Positions 1-7,952 of a stretch of 64,000 nt of DNA are shown one piece after another. The translations under genes and the position numbers were made by a program. The notes beneath the pieces were generated by a model. It was given only the letters and a program-made list of their open reading frames with translations, searched no databases and was not told the DNA's origin. How positions within the stretch are numbered: the first letter of the stretch is position 1; every line of letters starts with the position of its first letter. This stretch comes from Pseudomonas sp. HR96 (GTDB lineage Bacteria > Pseudomonadota > Gammaproteobacteria > Pseudomonadales > Pseudomonadaceae): assembly GCF_034059295.1 (NCBI RefSeq), contig NZ_CP139141.1:2959001-3023000 (forward strand). The letters run 5' to 3'.

Positions 1-776
1 ATTTCCTTGATGGCTTCCGGGGCGCCGTCGACGCTGGTCAGCTTGACGTCCATGCCGCTGGACTCGATGGCGGCCAGGGCGCCCAGCGAGCCGTTGTCGT
101 TGACGCTGAACAGGCCCTTGAGGTTGGGTTGCGCCTGCAGCATGTTCTCGGTGACGCTGAGGGCCTGGTCACGCTCCTGCTTGCCGTTCTGGATGCTGAC
201 GATCTTGATGTCCGGGTACTTGCCCAAGGCGTCCTTGCAACCGCGCACCCGTTCCAGGATCGGCACCACGGCAATGCCGTCGAGAATGCCGACATCGCCC
301 TTGCCGCCGATGTTTTTGGCCAGGTAGTCGCAGGCCTGCACGCCGGCGTCGTAGTTTTTCGAGCCGACGAAGGAATCCAGCGGGCCATCGGCCTGGGCGT
401 CCACCGCGACCACTACCACCCCCTTGTCGTGGGCCTGCTTGACCGCCGACTGCACACCGACCGAGTCGGTGGGGTTGATGATGAGGATATCGATGCCCTT
501 TTGCAGCATGTCCTCGATGTCGCTCAGCTGCTTGGAGACGTCGTGGCGCGCGTCGGTCACCAGCAGGTCGGCGCCGATGCTCTTGCTGGCATCCTGCAGG
601 GCGTCCTTCATGGTGACGAAGTAGGGGTTGTTGATCTCTTGAAACGACACGCCGATCTTGTACGGCCCGCTCTTGCTGGCGTCGGCGGCCTGTACGCAGG
701 GCGTGGAAATCGCGGCAACGGCTACGGCGAGGGAACAGACGGCGGCACGAAGGCCGTGGGGCAAGCGGATTGTCAT
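1..776 (-). CDS. Sugar ABC transporter periplasmic substrate-binding protein (RbsB-like), C-terminus cut by window edge
   Basis: The reading frame runs off the left edge, so only the first 258 codons are visible. The N-terminus has a basic start, a hydrophobic stretch and an AxA-type cleavage site (CVQAADAS), indicating a Sec signal peptide. After it comes the pattern of pentose/hexose-binding proteins of the RbsB class (Peripla_BP_4): IGVSFQEINNPYF, then DMLQKGIDILIINPTDS, then the hinge region GDVGILDG and SVNDNGSLGALAAI. In this family the protein captures a sugar or polyol in the periplasm and hands it to an ATPase/permease pair, which would lie outside the window. The gene is divergent from a dihydroxyacetone kinase gene, and a LacI-type palindrome lies just upstream of its start, so the substrate may be a polyol or sugar feeding triose metabolism. 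The exact substrate cannot be read from the sequence. Confidence 0.9.
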   Translation of the reverse strand, partial: MTIRLPHGLRAAVCSLAVAVAAISTPCVQAADASKSGPYKIGVSFQEINNPYFVTMKDALQDASKSIGADLLVTDARHDVSKQLSDIEDMLQKGIDILIINPTDSVGVQSAVKQAHDKGVVVVAVDAQADGPLDSFVGSKNYDAGVQACDYLAKNIGGKGDVGILDGIAVVPILERVRGCKDALGKYPDIKIVSIQNGKQERDQALSVTENMLQAQPNLKGLFSVNDNGSLGALAAIESSGMDVKLTSVDGAPEAIKE

Positions 777-810
777 GGCGAAGATCCCGTTTTTGTTATT
801 TTTAAGCGGA

Positions 811-828
811 AATGTCATCGTTAACATT
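811..828. promoter_or_regulatory. LacI/RbsR-type operator palindrome
   Basis: AATGTCATCGTTAACATT is an imperfect 18-bp palindrome with the central CG typical of LacI-family operators. It lies about 35 bp upstream of the start of the sugar-binding protein gene and about 110 bp upstream of the dihydroxyacetone kinase gene, inside their shared divergent promoter region. The regulator gene itself is not in the window. Confidence 0.5.
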
Positions 829-939
829 CTGGAAATTAGCAGAGAAATATGTCAGGTGCAATGGCCTCATTGGACATCAAGCCCAGCACCTTCCAGACTG
901 CTGAAAAAACAATAGCTCCCGCAGAGGCCCCTCCCCCCC

Positions 940-2637
940 ATGAAAAAAATCATCAACGACCCGCAAACCGTCGTCGGCGACATGCTCGAAGGCCTGGCGC
1001 TGGCCAACCGTGACCTGGTGCTGCTGGAGGGCCAGCACATCATTGCCCGCCGCGATTTCGCCGAGCGGGCCGCAGCGGGCCAGGTGGCGATCATTTCCGG
1101 CGGGGGCGCCGGGCATGAACCGGCGCATGCCGGCTATGTCGGCCCGGGGCTGCTGACCGCCGCAGTGGCGGGCGAGGTTTTCACCTCGCCCAGCGTCGAT
1201 GCCGTGCTCAGTGCGATCATGACCGTGGCGGGGCCGGCCGGGGTGCTGTTGATCGTCAAGAACTACACGGGCGATCGCCTCAACTTCGGCCTGGCGGCGG
1301 AAATCGCCCGGGCTGCCGGGGTCGCCGTGGAGCTGGTGGTGGTCGGCGACGATGTCGCCCTCGACGACAGTGGCTCGGTGGGCCGGCGCGGGATTGCCGG
1401 CACGGTGTTCGTGCACAAGGTCGCCGGGGCGGCCGCCGCGACCGGACAGCCTCTGGCGGCGGTCCAGGCTGCCGCCGAGCACGCGGCGGCCGGGCTGTTC
1501 AGCATGGGTCTGGGATTGGGCGCCTGCACGGTGCCAGCGGCTGGCGAACCGGGCTTCAGCCTTGGCGCCGACGAGGTGGAATATGGCCTGGGCATTCATG
1601 GCGAAAGCGGCGTGCGCCAGGCGCCGCTGGAGCGAGCCGAGCGGATGGTCAAGGCCCTGCTTGACCGCATCGTGCTGCGCGCTGGCCTGCAGGCGGGTGA
1701 GCGCGTGGTGGTGATGGTCAACAACCTCGGTGGCACGGCGGTGCAGGAGCTGGACATCGTCGCCCGCCAGCTGTTGCTGGGTTGCCGCAGCCAGGGTTTG
1801 CAGGTCGAGGGGGTAATGGTCGGCACCTTTCTGACCGCGCTGGAGATGCCCGGCGTCTCCATCAGCCTGCTGCGGGTCGACGATGCCACCCTGGCGCTGC
1901 TCGATGCGCCGACCCAGGCCGCCGCCTGGCCGGGGCTGACCCGCCCGGCGGCGAGCCTGACGCGCCAGCCGACGGTGTCGGTGCCGGCCGAGAAGCTGCC
2001 CGCCGGCGCGGCCTGGCGCAAGGGCGACCTGCTGCGCAAAGTGCTGCTGAACGTCTGCAAGACGCTCAAGGCTCAGGAGTCCCCTCTTACCCAGCTCGAT
2101 TCGCTGGTCGGCGACGGCGATCTGGGCATCAGCCTGAGCCGCGGCGCCACGGCCATCGAGGCGGCCATCGACAGCTTCGACCTGGAGCGCCCGGCGCTGG
2201 CGCTGCAGCAGGTCTCGGCAGTTTTGCGTCGCTCGCTGGGCGGCACCTCGGGCCCACTCTATGCGATGTTTGTGTTGAGCGCCGGCACTCACCTGGCCGG
2301 GGCCCAGGTCACCCAGCTGGCCGCCTGGAGCCGCGCCTTCCAGGCCGGCTGCGACGGCGTGATGCGCCTGGGCGGTGCCCAGGCCGGTGAACGGACCATG
2401 CTCGATGCCCTGCTGCCGGCCGCCACCGCCCTGCGCAACCGCGGCCAGGCCACCGATGCTGCGCAGTGCGCGGTACTGGCGGCCAACGCCGCTGCCCAAG
2501 GCGCCGAAGCCACACGGCAAATGCTGCCGCACAAGGGGCGCTCGTCGTACCTCGGCGAACGCGCCCTGGGCCATGTCGACCCGGGGGCGTTTGCGGTGGG
2601 CTTGTGGCTGGCGGCGGTGGCCGAGGCCCTGGCCTGA
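940..2637 (+). CDS. ATP-dependent dihydroxyacetone kinase, DhaK-DhaL fusion
   Basis: A 565-residue single-chain kinase carrying both the DhaK substrate domain and the DhaL nucleotide domain, the normal length for ATP-using enzymes of this family. The DhaK part has IISGGGAGHEPAHAGYVG near residue 50 and the HGESG motif with H220, the histidine expected to bind dihydroxyacetone covalently. The DhaL part has GDGDLG near residue 390, SGPLYAMF and AGERTMLDAL, the metal/ATP-binding elements. It phosphorylates dihydroxyacetone (or a related C3/C4 ketose such as erythrulose) to a triose phosphate in the cytoplasm. Its position divergent from a sugar-binding protein, with an operator in the gap, suggests it belongs to a sugar or polyol catabolic locus rather than general glycerol use. 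The start is chosen at the first ATG before the conserved KKIINDP stretch. Confidence 0.93.
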   Translation: MKKIINDPQTVVGDMLEGLALANRDLVLLEGQHIIARRDFAERAAAGQVAIISGGGAGHEPAHAGYVGPGLLTAAVAGEVFTSPSVDAVLSAIMTVAGPAGVLLIVKNYTGDRLNFGLAAEIARAAGVAVELVVVGDDVALDDSGSVGRRGIAGTVFVHKVAGAAAATGQPLAAVQAAAEHAAAGLFSMGLGLGACTVPAAGEPGFSLGADEVEYGLGIHGESGVRQAPLERAERMVKALLDRIVLRAGLQAGERVVVMVNNLGGTAVQELDIVARQLLLGCRSQGLQVEGVMVGTFLTALEMPGVSISLLRVDDATLALLDAPTQAAAWPGLTRPAASLTRQPTVSVPAEKLPAGAAWRKGDLLRKVLLNVCKTLKAQESPLTQLDSLVGDGDLGISLSRGATAIEAAIDSFDLERPALALQQVSAVLRRSLGGTSGPLYAMFVLSAGTHLAGAQVTQLAAWSRAFQAGCDGVMRLGGAQAGERTMLDALLPAATALRNRGQATDAAQCAVLAANAAAQGAEATRQMLPHKGRSSYLGERALGHVDPGAFAVGLWLAAVAEALA

Positions 2638-2652
2638 GCGCCAAGCCTTGGA

Positions 2653-3306
2653 TCAATGCCCTTCGGAACCCCCGAACATGGTCTTGGCATAGATCAGCCC
2701 CAGGCCATAGGCGCCGCCATGGGCAATCGAGGTCTTCACAGTTTCATCGTAGGTTTCACCGCGCGCCCAGTCGCGCTGCAACTCCAGCAGGTACTGCAGC
2801 GAAGTCATCGGCCGGGCGCCCAGTTGGACCATGCGCTGGATGGCCATTTCATGGGCTTCCACGGAAACGTCGCCGCAGGCGTCGGCGATGAAGTACACCT
2901 CGAAGCCCTGGTCCAGCGCCGACAAGGCCGGGCCGACGATGCACACCGAGGTCCACAGCCCGGCCAGAACGATCTTGGGCTTGGCGTGGCGATTGACCTC
3001 CACGGCGATGCGCGCGTCTTCCCAGGTGTTCATGCTGGTGCGGTCGATGACCTTGAGGTCGGGGAACACCGATTTGATTTCGTCGAAGATCGGCCCGCTG
3101 AAGCTTTTCTCGGCGACGGTGGTGAGAATGGTCGACACGCCGAACTCGCGGGCGGCCTTGGCCACCAGGGCGGCGTTGTTGCGCAGGGTCACGGCGTCGA
3201 TGGATTTGGTGGCAAACGACATCTGCGACTGATGGTCGATCATGATCAAGGTGTGATCGAGCGGGCTGAGCAGGGTTTTGCCGGGGACGGCTGAGGCGAC
3301 AGGCAT
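2653..3306 (-). CDS. YcaC-like isochorismatase-fold hydrolase
   Basis: A 217-residue cysteine-hydrolase-fold protein of the YcaC type. Visible signatures are the catalytic Asp in LIMIDHQ near residue 25, the Lys in TTVAEKSF, and the Cys in TSVCIVGPALSALD. This family is structurally well known but its substrate is not settled. The start at 3306 is preferred over an in-frame ATG at 3327 because GGAG lies 9 nt ahead of it and family members start shortly before the KTLLSPLDH segment. It converges on the dihydroxyacetone kinase gene with only 15 bp between stops, so no stand-alone terminator fits there. Confidence 0.85.
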   Translation of the reverse strand: MPVASAVPGKTLLSPLDHTLIMIDHQSQMSFATKSIDAVTLRNNAALVAKAAREFGVSTILTTVAEKSFSGPIFDEIKSVFPDLKVIDRTSMNTWEDARIAVEVNRHAKPKIVLAGLWTSVCIVGPALSALDQGFEVYFIADACGDVSVEAHEMAIQRMVQLGARPMTSLQYLLELQRDWARGETYDETVKTSIAHGGAYGLGLIYAKTMFGGSEGH

Positions 3307-3433
3307 ACTGGGTAGCTCCAATGACATAGGTGGATGACCCGGTCATTGTCGCCCTGGGCTGGGCGGGCGGCTTGCAGCCTTGTGCTCGGTAACTGGCCTC
3401 GCGTGCTCCGAGGAGCGGAACACGGAGAAAAAA

Positions 3434-3508
3434 TGGCAGGGGCGGCTGGATTCGAACCAACGCATGGCAGGATCAAAACCTGCTGCCTTACCGCTTGGCG
3501 ACGCCCCT
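3434..3508 (-). tRNA. tRNA-Gln (anticodon TTG)
   Basis: A 75-nt cloverleaf on the minus strand. Acceptor arm AGGGGCG pairs with CGCCCCT, followed by G and an encoded CCA. The anticodon arm CAGGTTTTGATCCTG exposes TTG, and the T arm contains GGTTCGAATCC. The first acceptor pair is A-U. The gene stands alone between the hydrolase and exporter genes. Confidence 0.95.
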
Positions 3509-3603
3509 GTGATGCGGTTGTTGCCGATGCTGCCGGCCTTTGCAGGCGTTGCAGCAAGGAACGGGCGAGAATTTAACAGCTTTTGTTACAGCAGAAAAGC
3601 ACC

Positions 3604-3624
3604 TTGGCAAAAATTTTTCGCCAA
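3604..3624. terminator. Near-perfect palindrome downstream of the RhtA-like gene
   Basis: TTGGC and GCCAA flank an A5T5 core, forming an almost fully self-complementary 21-mer just after the exporter stop codon (minus strand). It may act as a factor-independent stop for that gene, or as a protein-binding site upstream of the tRNA. There is no real loop, so the terminator reading is weak. Confidence 0.3.
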
Positions 3625-3641
3625 AACAGCCACTTATCGAG

Positions 3642-4526
3642 TCAATGCTCGACTGCGGCGGCGGTCGCCTGCTCATTGGAGGCGGTGATCACGCAGCCGG
3701 CGCAGGCAATCACGATGCCGACGATGGCCGCCCACTGCGCCAGGCCAAGGTGCTCGCCCAGCACCACCAGGCCGATCAGCGCGGCCACTGCCGGCTGGGC
3801 GCTGCTGAGCAGGCCGAAGACCTTGGGTGGGGCATTGCGCAGGGCGACCATGTCCAGGCTGTTGGGCACGATGCTCGACAGGCAGGCGATGCACAAGCCG
3901 GCCAGCAGCACCGCCGGCTGAATCAGCAACGCGCCGCTCTGCGCTAAGCCCATGGGCAGGGCGATCAACGCGGCGACCAGCATGCCCCAGCTGACGGCAC
4001 TGCTGGCGTTGTGTTTGACCCGGTTGCCGAAGACGATATACAGCGCCCAGCAGGCCGCCGCGCCGAAGCCGAACAGGATGCCCACCGGGTCGAGCGGCGC
4101 GCCGCCGGTCTCGCTGGGCAGCAGCAGGGACAGCGAAGCGATCGCGACAATCAGCCAGACGCCGTCGACCCAGCGCCGCGAGGACAGCATCGACACCGCC
4201 AGCGGCCCGGAGATCTCGATGGCCGAGGCCACCCCCAGCGGCAGGCGCTGGAACGCCTGGTACAGGCACAGGTTCATCCCGGCCAGCATCACCCCGTAGA
4301 TCAGCACATAGCGCCACTGCTGGGCATCCAGGCGAAACCGCCAGGGCCGCACCACCGCCAGCAGCAGCAACGCGGCCAGGCCGATGCGCAGGGTCGCCAC
4401 GCCAGAGGTCCCGACGCTGGCGAACAGGGTCTTGGCCAGCGCCGCGCCGGCGTTGGCGGAAAACTGCGCGGCCAGCACAGCAGAGCTGGCGGCGAGCGGC
4501 GAGAGTGTGGTTTTGGTGGAAGTCAT
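3642..4526 (-). CDS. EamA/DMT-family exporter, RhtA-like
   Basis: A 294-residue inner-membrane protein with about ten hydrophobic segments in two EamA halves, the standard size for threonine/homoserine exporter RhtA. Recognisable segments are ALAKTLFASVGTSGVATLRIGLA near the N-terminus, GVASAIEISGPLAVSML in the middle, and the second-half signature FGLLSSAQPAVAALIGLVVLGE. The family exports small amino acids or metabolites by proton-coupled transport; RhtA itself exports threonine and homoserine. The start at 4526 (MTSTKTT) is taken rather than an upstream ATG because the extra 16 residues have no family counterpart. Confidence 0.85.
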   Translation of the reverse strand: MTSTKTTLSPLAASSAVLAAQFSANAGAALAKTLFASVGTSGVATLRIGLAALLLLAVVRPWRFRLDAQQWRYVLIYGVMLAGMNLCLYQAFQRLPLGVASAIEISGPLAVSMLSSRRWVDGVWLIVAIASLSLLLPSETGGAPLDPVGILFGFGAAACWALYIVFGNRVKHNASSAVSWGMLVAALIALPMGLAQSGALLIQPAVLLAGLCIACLSSIVPNSLDMVALRNAPPKVFGLLSSAQPAVAALIGLVVLGEHLGLAQWAAIVGIVIACAGCVITASNEQATAAAVEH

Positions 4527-4577
4527 GGCGGCCGAGCATACCGGGGCAGACCGGGGCGAATCCAGCGCAATCATGCG

Positions 4578-5558
4578 CTAGTGATCAAGGGCTCGGCTGT
4601 ACGACGGCGGCGCACTCTCGAACTTGCCCCAGACTCGCCGCAAGTGCCGGGCCGAGCCGAAGCCAGCGCGCTGGGCCACGGCTTCCATGTCCAGGGTCGA
4701 CTGGGCGAGCAATTCACGCGCCAGCCCGACCCGCAGGCGGTGCAGGTAGTCCAGCGGGCTGGCCTGGGCGTGCTCGTGAAACACCCGCCCCAAGTGGCGG
4801 GCGCTGGTGCAGGCGATGGCTGCCATGCGCTCGACGCTCCACGGCTCGGCAGGTGCCGCCGCGAGTGCATCCTGCACCCGATGCAGCGCCGGGTGCAGGT
4901 GATTGCGGCCGCTGAGCCAAGCCGACAGCTGCGGGTCGGCGCCGGCGCGGCGCATGTACACCACCATGTCGCGGGCCACCGCGCAGGCGACCTGCGGCCC
5001 CACAAGGCCGGCCAGCAGATGCAGCATCAGATCGATACCCGCCGTGATGCCGGCGCTGCTGCTGATCGGCCCGTCGATCACGTAGAGCCGGTTGTCGAGC
5101 ACCCGCGCCTTGGGCGCCAGCGCTTGCAGGGCGCCGCACAGGCTGTGATGGCTGGTGCATTGGCGCCCGTCCAGCAGCCCGGCACGGGCGGCCGTCAGGG
5201 CGCCGGCGCAGACGCACACCAGCTGCGCGCCGCTGGGTTGGTAGACATCGCGCAGCCACTGGCAGACCTGCGCCTGGGCCTGCTCGAACGCCGCCTGCTC
5301 GCCAGCGCCAAGCTGCGTTGTGGAACCCACCAGTACCACCAGGCTGTCGGCCGCCAGGGTCGCCGGCAAGGGCGCCAGGCCGCTCAGGGGCAGGCCGATG
5401 GAGCTGTGCACGCAGCTGACCGGGCTGACGTACTGCAGCTGGAAACCGACGCCCTGCCCCGCTCCCGACTGCGTCGCCAGGCGCAGGACCTCGGCAGGCC
5501 CGGCCAGGTCGAGCATCAGCACGTTGGGCAGCAGCACGAACAGCACCGGTATCGCCAT
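4578..5558 (-). CDS. GlxA-type AraC-family transcriptional regulator
   Basis: A 326-residue regulator with an N-terminal DJ-1/PfpI-like (class I glutamine amidotransferase-like) domain, beginning FVLLPNVLMLDLAGPAEVLR and including the elbow VCVCAGALTAARAGLLDG, followed by a C-terminal AraC-type double helix-turn-helix (IACTSARHLGRVF, then AQRAGFGSARHLRRVW). GlxA-type regulators are usually activators of amino-acid or choline/nitrogen catabolism genes. The coding region starts 2 bp after the stop of the isochorismatase-fold gene, so the two form an operon and the regulator probably controls it. The frame is open much further upstream, but that part is the shadow of the neighbour. Confidence 0.9.
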   Translation of the reverse strand: MAIPVLFVLLPNVLMLDLAGPAEVLRLATQSGAGQGVGFQLQYVSPVSCVHSSIGLPLSGLAPLPATLAADSLVVLVGSTTQLGAGEQAAFEQAQAQVCQWLRDVYQPSGAQLVCVCAGALTAARAGLLDGRQCTSHHSLCGALQALAPKARVLDNRLYVIDGPISSSAGITAGIDLMLHLLAGLVGPQVACAVARDMVVYMRRAGADPQLSAWLSGRNHLHPALHRVQDALAAAPAEPWSVERMAAIACTSARHLGRVFHEHAQASPLDYLHRLRVGLARELLAQSTLDMEAVAQRAGFGSARHLRRVWGKFESAPPSYSRALDH

Positions 5559-5560
5559 GC

Positions 5561-6106
5561 TCAGCCCTCCAGTGCCTGGGCCACGTCGAGGATGCGGGCG
5601 AAGCGCCCTTCCAGCACCAGTTCGGTCTTCTCGCGAATCTCGGCCGCGCTGTAGCTGCGCCCGGACCGGGCATGAGTCATGGCGAAAGTCAGGGTCGCCT
5701 CGCTGACGAAATCTACCGCGTAGCCGGCGTCCGAGGCCTGGCGGGTGGTGGTCTCGCAGCATTGTTCGGTGCGAATGCCGCTGACGATCAGCCGGTTGAT
5801 CCCTCGCCCGGTCAGCCAGGCGCCCAGCTCGGTGCCGGCCAGGGCGCTGTGGTGATGCTTGTGGAAGATGACTGCAGGTTCGATGCGCAATCCTTCCAGT
5901 GTGCGCACAAACCCCGCCGCCAGGGAAAAATTCCCCTGGTCTTCGACATGGAAGATCTGCACCACCGGGATGCCCTTGGCCACGCAGCCGTCGATCAACG
6001 CCTGCTGCCGGGCAAGGTAGTCGGGCAGGTCGGTTTCGGACCAGTAGGGCGAGTGGCGGAAAGACTGCTGCGCGTCGATCACCAGAAGGGCGGTATGGTT
6101 GGACAT
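5561..6106 (-). CDS. Isochorismatase-family cysteine hydrolase
   Basis: A 181-residue protein of the cysteine hydrolase (isochorismatase/nicotinamidase) superfamily. The catalytic Asp lies in LLVIDAQQSF near residue 11 and the nucleophile Cys in GIRTEQCCETTTRQASDAGY. The intervening FHKHHHSAL region carries the Lys/His cluster expected near the active site. The reaction is not predictable beyond amide or C-O hydrolysis. It is cotranscribed with a GlxA-type regulator 2 bp downstream, an arrangement common for small inducible hydrolase units in Pseudomonas. Confidence 0.85.
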   Translation of the reverse strand: MSNHTALLVIDAQQSFRHSPYWSETDLPDYLARQQALIDGCVAKGIPVVQIFHVEDQGNFSLAAGFVRTLEGLRIEPAVIFHKHHHSALAGTELGAWLTGRGINRLIVSGIRTEQCCETTTRQASDAGYAVDFVSEATLTFAMTHARSGRSYSAAEIREKTELVLEGRFARILDVAQALEG

Positions 6107-6220
6107 GAGGTTTACCTTGGCTGGGCCATGCAGTGGATGATGGTGCCATGGTAAGGGTCCTGCAAGTGCCGCGAGACACCTGCAGAGGACCGATGCCGGA
6201 CCGATTCGGACATATCGCGC

Positions 6221-7252
6221 TCAGCCAGCGAAGCGCTGCTTGTACTGCTCATAAAACAGCAAGGTCGCCTGATTCTTGTGCTTGGCCTCGAACATGATGT
6301 CGAAACGATCAAGAAACTGCAGGGCATAGTCGTTGGTCCAGCGGTTCCACATCACCTCGCTGTGGCCGTACAGGTCGCGCTTGTTCAGCACCTTGAGCAG
6401 CTCGGCCATCTCCAGCTTGCGCTCGGCGGCGAAACCCAGTTCCTGCAGGCGTTCCTGGGGCTGCGAGTAGTGCATGGTCGGGCGCACGCCGCGCCAGCTG
6501 TCGATGATCCGCGCCACGCGCGGGTCGTGGGGGTCGATATAGTCGTTCTCGTTGACCCAGCAATGGTGAATATCCAGCACCACGGGGGCGAGATCGGCCA
6601 GGGCCAGGCAGTCATCGACGCCGTAGACCTTTTCCTCGTTCTCGAAGGTGATGCAGTGGCGCGCCACTTGCGACAATCGCGGCCAGACCGCCCGCACCCC
6701 TGCCCCTCCCAGGCGCCCGGCGATGTGCACATTGCACTTGAAGTCCTGAAAGCGCTGGCCGTAGCCCATCATGCGAATCATGTCGGCGTGGTATTCGAAC
6801 TCGGCCAGGCTGTTCTCCACCACCTCGGGCTTGTCCGACCCCAGCACGCAGAACTGTCCGGGATGAAACGACAGCCGGATGTCGGCGCCACGCGCCAGCT
6901 CGCCCATCGCCGCGAACCGCTCCCCCAGCCACGCCTGCCGCTCGACGCCCTGATAGAAGTCGCGCACCCGCGGGTGGCTGTAGAACGGCAGCAGGTCACT
7001 GCTCAGGCGCAGCATGCGTAGCGCCGGCGGCAGCTCGGCGACATAGGCCAGCAGGCGCAACTGCGCCGCAAGGTTGTGGGTCACCACCTCGAGCAGCTTG
7101 TCCTGGGCGACCTGCGGTGAGACGCCATCCATCCAGCGCAAGGTCGTGGTCCGCGTGTTGCACGCGGTTTCCAGGACCTTGAGCTCAGCGAGGGAAAGGC
7201 TGCGGATGGCGTGCCGATACTGACAGGCGAAGCCGATACGAGGGTGGGTCAT
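6221..7252 (-). CDS. uvsE: UV damage endonuclease UvdE/UvsE
   Basis: A 343-residue TIM-barrel endonuclease. Recognition rests on the N-terminal RIGFACQYRHAIRS, the LRLSSDLLPFYSHP segment, the metal-ligand stretches DIRLSFHPGQFCVL and HCITFENEEKVYGVDD, VLDIHHCWVNEND, and the late RPTMHYSQP. These supply the His/Glu/Asp set that binds the divalent metal cluster in this family. The enzyme nicks DNA immediately 5' of UV photoproducts and some abasic sites, starting a repair route independent of UvrABC. The start at 7252 (MTHPRIGF) matches the family better than an upstream ATG at 7288. Confidence 0.92.
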   Translation of the reverse strand: MTHPRIGFACQYRHAIRSLSLAELKVLETACNTRTTTLRWMDGVSPQVAQDKLLEVVTHNLAAQLRLLAYVAELPPALRMLRLSSDLLPFYSHPRVRDFYQGVERQAWLGERFAAMGELARGADIRLSFHPGQFCVLGSDKPEVVENSLAEFEYHADMIRMMGYGQRFQDFKCNVHIAGRLGGAGVRAVWPRLSQVARHCITFENEEKVYGVDDCLALADLAPVVLDIHHCWVNENDYIDPHDPRVARIIDSWRGVRPTMHYSQPQERLQELGFAAERKLEMAELLKVLNKRDLYGHSEVMWNRWTNDYALQFLDRFDIMFEAKHKNQATLLFYEQYKQRFAG

Positions 7253-7354
7253 GGGAAGCGGGCTCTGGAAGTTGTCATGGGTGGACAACCGGGACAGCCC
7301 GATTTCCCAAATTGGCTCATGCCTGACCTCTCCAATGCCCTGCCATCCTCGATA

Positions 7355-7708
7355 TCAAACCTCGAAGGCCACCTTGTCCGGATAGAACGCCACATGTTCA
7401 CTGATTTCCGCCAGCGCCGGGTACGGAGCTTCGTAGCTCCATGCGGCGTTCTCGGCGGTCTCGCCGTCCACCACCAGGCTGTAATAGCTGGCATCGCCCT
7501 TGTACGGGCAGTGGCTGGTGTGTGGGGTGCGCGAGAAGTATTTGGCGTTGATGTGCGCGCGGGGCACGTAGTAGACCGGGGGGTAGTTGGCCTCCTGCAC
7601 CACCAGGGTTTCGTCGGACTGGGCGATGACGGTGCCCTTGAATCGGACGGTCAGGCGCTGCGGCAGGGTCTGGAGGGTAATCGGGTGTTGGTCACTCGGC
7701 AGTTTCAT
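7355..7708 (-). CDS. DUF427 domain protein
   Basis: A 117-residue single-domain protein with the DUF427 hallmarks: TVRFKGTVIAQSDETLVVQE, YVPRAHINAKYF, and the strongly conserved TSHCPYKGDASYYSL followed by AAWSYEAPYPAL. There is no signal peptide or membrane segment. The biochemical role is unknown. It is 102 bp upstream of and parallel to the UvsE gene, and could share a transcript with it. Confidence 0.88.
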   Translation of the reverse strand: MKLPSDQHPITLQTLPQRLTVRFKGTVIAQSDETLVVQEANYPPVYYVPRAHINAKYFSRTPHTSHCPYKGDASYYSLVVDGETAENAAWSYEAPYPALAEISEHVAFYPDKVAFEV

Positions 7709-7952
7709 AGGCGTGAGTCTCTTGTTGTGATGTCACCGGAATTCGCGCATCGGCGCACCCTCGCAAGATTAGTCCATACAGGCCCTTTGCATTCGGCCAT
7801 CCAAACGGATAAAGTTGTCTTCTGAGTCAGGTTTTTCTGCCAGCGTTTCACCCCTCACCCGCAACGGCAAGGGTCTGCGCCTGCTCTCGAACCACAAGAC
7901 GAAATCAAAACAATGACATGGGCGGATCCCGATACCGCTCAGAGGATGATGC

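Noticed and set aside
877..2574. 565-residue frame antisense to the dihydroxyacetone kinase gene
   Set aside because: Same reason: exact shadow of a gene with all catalytic motifs on the other strand.
3330..3460. Small gene overlapping tRNA-Gln
   Set aside because: Open frames here cross the tRNA and lack any recognisable protein; the tRNA fold explains the sequence.
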